Positions 59,180 to 64,000 of a stretch of 64,000 nucleotides of DNA are shown here, in pieces (position 1 is the first letter of the stretch; each line of letters begins with the position of its first letter). The notes beneath the pieces were generated by a model that was given only the letters and a program-made list of their open reading frames with translations, was not told the DNA's origin and searched no databases. This stretch comes from Anisakis pegreffii (taxonomy: Eukaryota; Nematoda; Chromadorea; Rhabditida; Anisakidae), in contig JAPYMA010002492.1 in assembly GCA_035041965.1 (NCBI GenBank), forward strand, positions 1 through 64,000, in the 5' to 3' direction. Made by a program: the position numbers and the translations under genes.

Positions 59180-60333
59180 CAAAAACGACTATTATCACAT
59201 AAGTGGGTCTCCTCAAAACAGTGGGTCTCACCTCTGTTGACACCATCTGCTCAGAATGTGCTCACCTGAACATATGTAATGTTTAAAGTAACTAAAAATT
59301 TTCCGACTATCAATCGAATTACTCATCACCATCAAACAACTCTAATGAAGTGATGAGCGTGCCGGTTTTGATTCCGTTCATGACTCATTCAATGGCACTA
59401 TTGAATTGACCCTGAAAGTGTCAGATAGTTGGTGAATATCACTCACATTAGATGGTGAATTGCAACCTTTTAAGCTCCATCAATTCAAAAATTAAATTCA
59501 GCTTCATCATTCTTGCAATTGCTCACTGCTTCATGTTTGATATGAGTTCAATTAAAGTGATCTCCATTCATGTGGAAAATCACCATCTACGATTAGCTAG
59601 AAACGATCATTTCTTTTTGCAATTAGATCATTTGCATCCGCATCGATTTCGCCCACCATCAGATTCCTGTTACGTTAATGCTGCTAAATCTTATTTTCCA
59701 GACAATTAAATTTGCTGTGGATGGAAGCTCCAAAGTAGTAGACTGCCCTCGTATTGTCTTAGAAATATGGTGAATTTTTTTTCCGCAACTGAATTCTGAT
59801 CACCAAAAGTACATCGAAATATTGCTATTATTATCATAGTAACGATCATTTTAGTAGTTATGATGACTCCAGTGACAACAGTGGCATCTCAGTAATGTGA
59901 AACCAAGTGCATATTCTTGAAGACACTATTAATCGTGTCTGTTGTTCATAAGGTCAGCAGACTTGTTGCACTGTAGTCACATCATTGGCTTCGTGACATG
60001 CTGACGGATGAATGTAATCGCTGGATAAACACAGTCTCATCTTTGACGAGAGTGTGCCCTTGCACAAGCACTTGCCCTATCTGATCAGGAATTTTCCATT
60101 TTTTCAAGATGTTTACTATTTCTAGTCAAGTTCAGTCAATTGACTCACTGAAACATCAGTATCAGATCATAAATGGAAATTTATAGGTGTAATATGTTCT
60201 CTTTGTCGCACAAAAGTGTTTTCTATTGCTTTGTTTGCAAATAAGGCAATTACGGCAAAATGAAGATAAAATTCCACTTAGCGCATCCTATAAAATCGAA
60301 ATTTTCACTTCATTTCATTGATCGCACCGAAAT

Positions 60334-60498
60334 TCACAAAATCGGCGATGGCCCTTTCTTGTTCCAAGGATGACCTTTTTTTGTTTTACGCATCATAAAA
60401 TCGTTTAATTGCAACGATTCTTTGCATGCCGCCGCCGCCGCTTGAAATTCTGTTGTGCTCGTTGTTGTCGTCGTTTCATTTGGTGTTGTACTGTGCAT
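60334..60498 (-). CDS. Hypothetical short frame with poly-Thr and poly-Ala
   Basis: ATG to TGA, 54 residues: a Thr-rich start (NETTTTTSTTE), five Ala encoded by a GCG/GCC run (60429-60444), then LQLNDFMMRKTKK. A possible donor AAAAAAG|GTCATC would make it a first exon. The frame is also open upstream of the ATG. The simple-sequence content makes chance likely. Confidence 0.3.
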   Translation of the reverse strand: MHSTTPNETTTTTSTTEFQAAAAACKESLQLNDFMMRKTKKGHPWNKKGPSPIL

Positions 60499-63400
60499 GA
60501 TTCTTGTTTCTTTGGTAGAATGTCTGATAAATGCAAAAACAAACGAAGTGAAACAACGACTAAGAAATTCAATTTTCAATGCTAAATCCATGTTAAGATG
60601 TTTGTGTTTTTTTGTGCTGTATCCCTGACGTATTATACAATTATAGGAAAGTGCATTCCTCGTACACATATAATTTGGCATGTTTCTTCAACATTCGAAC
60701 ATTCGCTTCATATAATTAGAGAGCGTTTTTCAGTCGCTTTTTCAGGTCAAACAAGCCTCAGATGGCCCATCATTATAATTTCTCCGCAAAAAGCATTCAT
60801 ACCAAATTGGTGGTCATAATATGCAGCTCACCATATTTATCTGGTGAGCTATGTAAAGGCACACAGTATTTAAAGAGACTGACTAGAAATGTGCATAAAT
60901 TTACATGAAAATTTCTCAAGGCACCACTGCCAAATTAGGCATTCATGAGTTTGTGATAGAGAAACGAACATGAAAAATCGCAGAAAGCAACTGAACAAAT
61001 AATTTTCAACGATGTTTGAAAAAACATATCTTATAGTTAATTTAGCGCATTCCATCGTATCACATTCCAAGGATGCTTTACAAGCATGACATAAATCTCA
61101 TTCCACTCAGCTGACGTTTTTCCGGTGGAAAAAAAATTCAGCAAGCTTAAAATGTGCACATACTCACTGAACAATTTTGTTTGCGAAACTGCAGCGTTTT
61201 CATTAGATACTAGAAACTTTGCAAAACAATGCGTCACACAGCCAACAGAACTATCAATCATCAGTTGCTAGGTGCTTGCAGAAGGTGAAAAAAAAACCAC
61301 CTTAAAATTATTTCTAGAAAGATTTAACGTAAGTGAATCTTGCAACAGAAAAACAATGCAATAGTGTTGGGAAAAAAATTCTCGAATCCATTTTTTGTGG
61401 TGTTTTTTTTGGTTTCTGTTCACAAAACCAACTATGAAAACTAAGAACGAATTGCAAACGTTCCATCATCTTCATATACGTCAAACGTCAAGCAAACAAT
61501 TCCGTTATGAGCATCTCGAATATTGGATTGGATTTGTTTTCTTTCTTCAAAAGTTATTGTTCGAAACGATTTGTTACAGATAAACACATAAATAAAGGTT
61601 GCTTTCTTTAGCCGGCTATGTTGTGAGCGTATTTTTAAAGAACAAGAAACGTATTAATTGTTTGAAGTTGTTGATGAAATGTTTCGAAATTGAGGCTATT
61701 AATATAGTCAGACTTCTTGAGACTTGCGTTAAAAGTACAGATTGTTTTCGGTGAAACATTTGTGTTACTTAGCAACTGATTGCGAGGATAAGATAATCCT
61801 CATTAGTTGGTGCAGCACATCAACAAACGCTTCTTTTGCGTTAGTTCGTTCGTCTTTCTTTCAGTAGTTCTAAAACTATTCTCCTCGATTCTTCGTTCAA
61901 TTCGTGACGCTTCGTTAGAAATTGCTCGAAATTCCGAATTGACATCGTTTAGCATTTCAGCGACAACTGAAATGATTTCTTTCCTGAATGTTTATTTCTA
62001 ATCGAAATTCATCGTAGGTAGGGATTTAGCACCGAGTATGGCTTTTCACTTTATTGAATGAACGAATTCAGTTCTTACATTTAGTATTAGTTACAAGAGT
62101 GTGATATTTTTATGATCACTTTTAAGGTTTTCTGTAACAATGGGAAATCTATTCATGGTTTCATTTCTCAATGATCTCAACAATTCGAACTGATCAGCTG
62201 TATGCAACCAAATGACTAATAATTAGATGATGCCATCTTGAAATAATAGATAGTGCCGTCTTGAATGCAGATGAGCAAATTTGATTGCTCATTTCAGGCA
62301 ACTAATTGAGAATGTTTCCGATTTTCAATGATCGTTTTTGGGTGTACGTAAATTTGGTCGAATTGCTCGCTTATATTGCAACTTTTTACGACGAGTGGAA
62401 ACGCTCAAGTAATCAGTGCTGATCAGAAAGGCTCGTTTACGAGCATTTTGCAATTCACATGATTGAAAAGGACAACAAAAAAATTTTTCTACATTGAGAA
62501 AAACCGCACTGTATACTTAATTAAATTTCTTAGTCGGCCAGCCACCTTTCCCAACAATCTTTTTTATGCTCTCAATAAAAGTATGTTGACGTTTTTTTCG
62601 TGTTCATTTTCGTTTTCCTTCAAACAAATCTAATATTGATGGAAAAATTTGTTCACATTATTCAATGTATTGTTTTCGTTGTTGCAATTGAGTTGCGCTG
62701 AATTATTTGGTGCACTTGAATTTGGTATTCTTTTGACACTCCTCAAACAGTCTTTTGCGTACCCTCATTCGTCGGTTCCACTCATTAGCTCATAGTCCTG
62801 ATTCGTGGCACTCTAGAAGGCTTTCGGCTACTGAACGGTTGGATGAGTAATCTGGTTTTCGATCAGTACAATCCGAGTGCTTTTCTTGCCGCATGCCGTT
62901 GATTTCTATGAAATATTCAACTGAATATGCACTTTTGTTTACTTGATTTAACGATATGTTCACATTATGAACGAACGCACACTAGACGTCATTGAGGACA
63001 GTGAAGTTTCTTGACGACGTACATCAAACCAAAAGCATTAAGGTTTCCAATTTTGAATTGTAATTTAGTTGGTGAGCTTAATTAAAATTAGTCGATGAGA
63101 ACGAGGACAGTTTCAGGAGCTCGAAGGCGTCCCAAGTGGTGCTCTGAATATTCTGAAGGCGAAGAAAATGAAAATTCAAAAAAATAACTGGCAATATATG
63201 AGAAACGCCAGTATACTTGCTCATTTCTTCTGATTCGTCAGTTTGACTATCACTATATATCACTATAGAGCACACTAAATGAGTCCACCACCAATATCAA
63301 ATTTCCGATGCATACTTTAGGATTTCTGGAATCCTTTAGCACTTGCGGAATTGATCTAGAATCTATTCTCAAAAATTGCAGAATATAAATGGGATGAAGA

Positions 63401-63537
63401 CTGTGCGACATGCACGATCACATGGTGAATAGAAGAACTGTTTCGTTGACCAATCATAATTTCAAAGTTTTAGACACTCGACGCACTTTTTGACAAAAGA
63501 TTCTTGATCTGTCTATCAAGATGATATATGTTCCATA
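60499..63537. other. Non-coding stretch
   Basis: AT-rich, many T and A homopolymer runs; nothing recognised on either strand. Confidence 0.5.
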
Positions 63538-63807
63538 TTGGAAGACTGCGGAAATTCCGGACTTCTTCCATGTAAGAAAAACGAATCGCATCAGCGGCAA
63601 ACCTTTTCATGGTGTTTTTTTGTTTTCTTTAAGGAATTTCAAAATTTTTGCAATCATCCACAACATCGAATTCGACTTGTTTTACAAAATGTAAGAAAAA
63701 CAATTGGAGAATTGATTAGATTGATTGCCTCCGAAGTGATGGATTCGGACGGAAAAATGAACACCAAGGAAAAAGCAATCGGAAAAATTGGCCGCTATTA
63801 TAAATAG
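63538..63807 (+). CDS. Weak exon candidate near window end
   Basis: An open frame of 89 codons with a TTTTCTTTAAG acceptor inside it (about 63636). The part after that acceptor, RIRLVLQNVRKTIGELIRLI then MNTKEKAIGKIGRYYK, looks mildly protein-like and reaches a stop at 63805-63807. The phrase ATGTAAGAAAAAC occurs twice (63569 and 63690) and could be a donor each time. No family recognised. A TAGG tetranucleotide run follows at 63907-63922. Confidence 0.2.
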   Translation: MEDCGNSGLLPCKKNESHQRQTFSWCFFVFFKEFQNFCNHPQHRIRLVLQNVRKTIGELIRLIASEVMDSDGKMNTKEKAIGKIGRYYK

Positions 63808-64000
63808 TCTGGAACAAACTAGTCTCGTCATAGTGGCACTAGTCCTCGTGTTCCGTAGCATGGCAAGATTCTTAAGTAATCCGAGGAAATAATACATTTT
63901 TTGTGTAGGTAGGTAGGTAGGTGAGTTCATCACCAATATGAAGACTTGAATTCTGATCAAAATTCCAGAAATATAGCTCAATGCCATATGCATTTCTAAA

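Overview
The window is nuclear DNA of a nematode. The evidence is a 165-residue UNC-60A-type ADF/cofilin, introns of about 45 to 1450 bp with TTTCAG-like acceptors, and an AG acceptor 2 to 45 nt upstream of the start codon of several genes, the pattern expected from spliced-leader trans-splicing. The genus cannot be fixed from the sequence. All multi-exon models below were built by hand, requiring GT-AG (once GC-AG) boundaries and matching codon phase.

Positions 1-6527 are a tandem array of about 172-bp units, each carrying one tRNA-Val gene on the + strand. There are 38 full-length copies and one truncated copy. The three valine anticodons AAC (19, counting the truncated copy), CAC (13) and TAC (7) are interspersed in otherwise near-identical tRNAs. 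The array runs off the left edge.

From 6.5 to 18 kb three genes lie on the - strand: an unrecognised 190-residue protein with a thrice-repeated LVDE motif (6557-7730), tRNA-splicing endonuclease subunit Sen2/TSEN2 (11169-13054), and an unrecognised single-pass membrane protein (14374-17048). A non-autonomous hAT-like foldback element follows. At 20.5-21.4 kb is a two-exon small heat-shock protein (+). At 23.6-27.6 kb is a CPEB-type RNA-binding protein (-), with one intron made almost wholly of another copy of the hAT-like element and one GC-AG intron. At 32.0-33.5 kb is UNC-60A (-).

From 33.5 to 39.7 kb no gene is supported. At 39.7-40.9 kb (-) is a membrane protein sharing the LVDE motif with the first gene. 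COMMD10 (-, 42.4-43.6 kb) and SRP14 (+, 44.3-45.4 kb) are divergent across about 690 bp. From 45.4 to 49.3 kb the sequence is repeat-rich and includes a 31-bp palindromic minisatellite. A PGAP2-like (Frag1/DRAM/Sfk1) membrane protein occupies 49.3-53.3 kb (-); one of its introns holds a decayed-looking reading frame on the other strand and another holds a further hAT-like copy. A partly resolved multi-pass membrane protein lies at 55.4-57.1 kb (-). The last 7 kb is mostly non-coding with a few weak exon candidates.

The recognisable genes are housekeeping or developmental: tRNA supply and splicing, the signal recognition particle, actin dynamics, GPI-anchor lipid remodelling, COMMD trafficking and translational control. 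They do not form one pathway. The least ordinary items are the mixed-anticodon tRNA-Val array, the transposon-derived intron in CPEB, and the two LVDE-motif genes.
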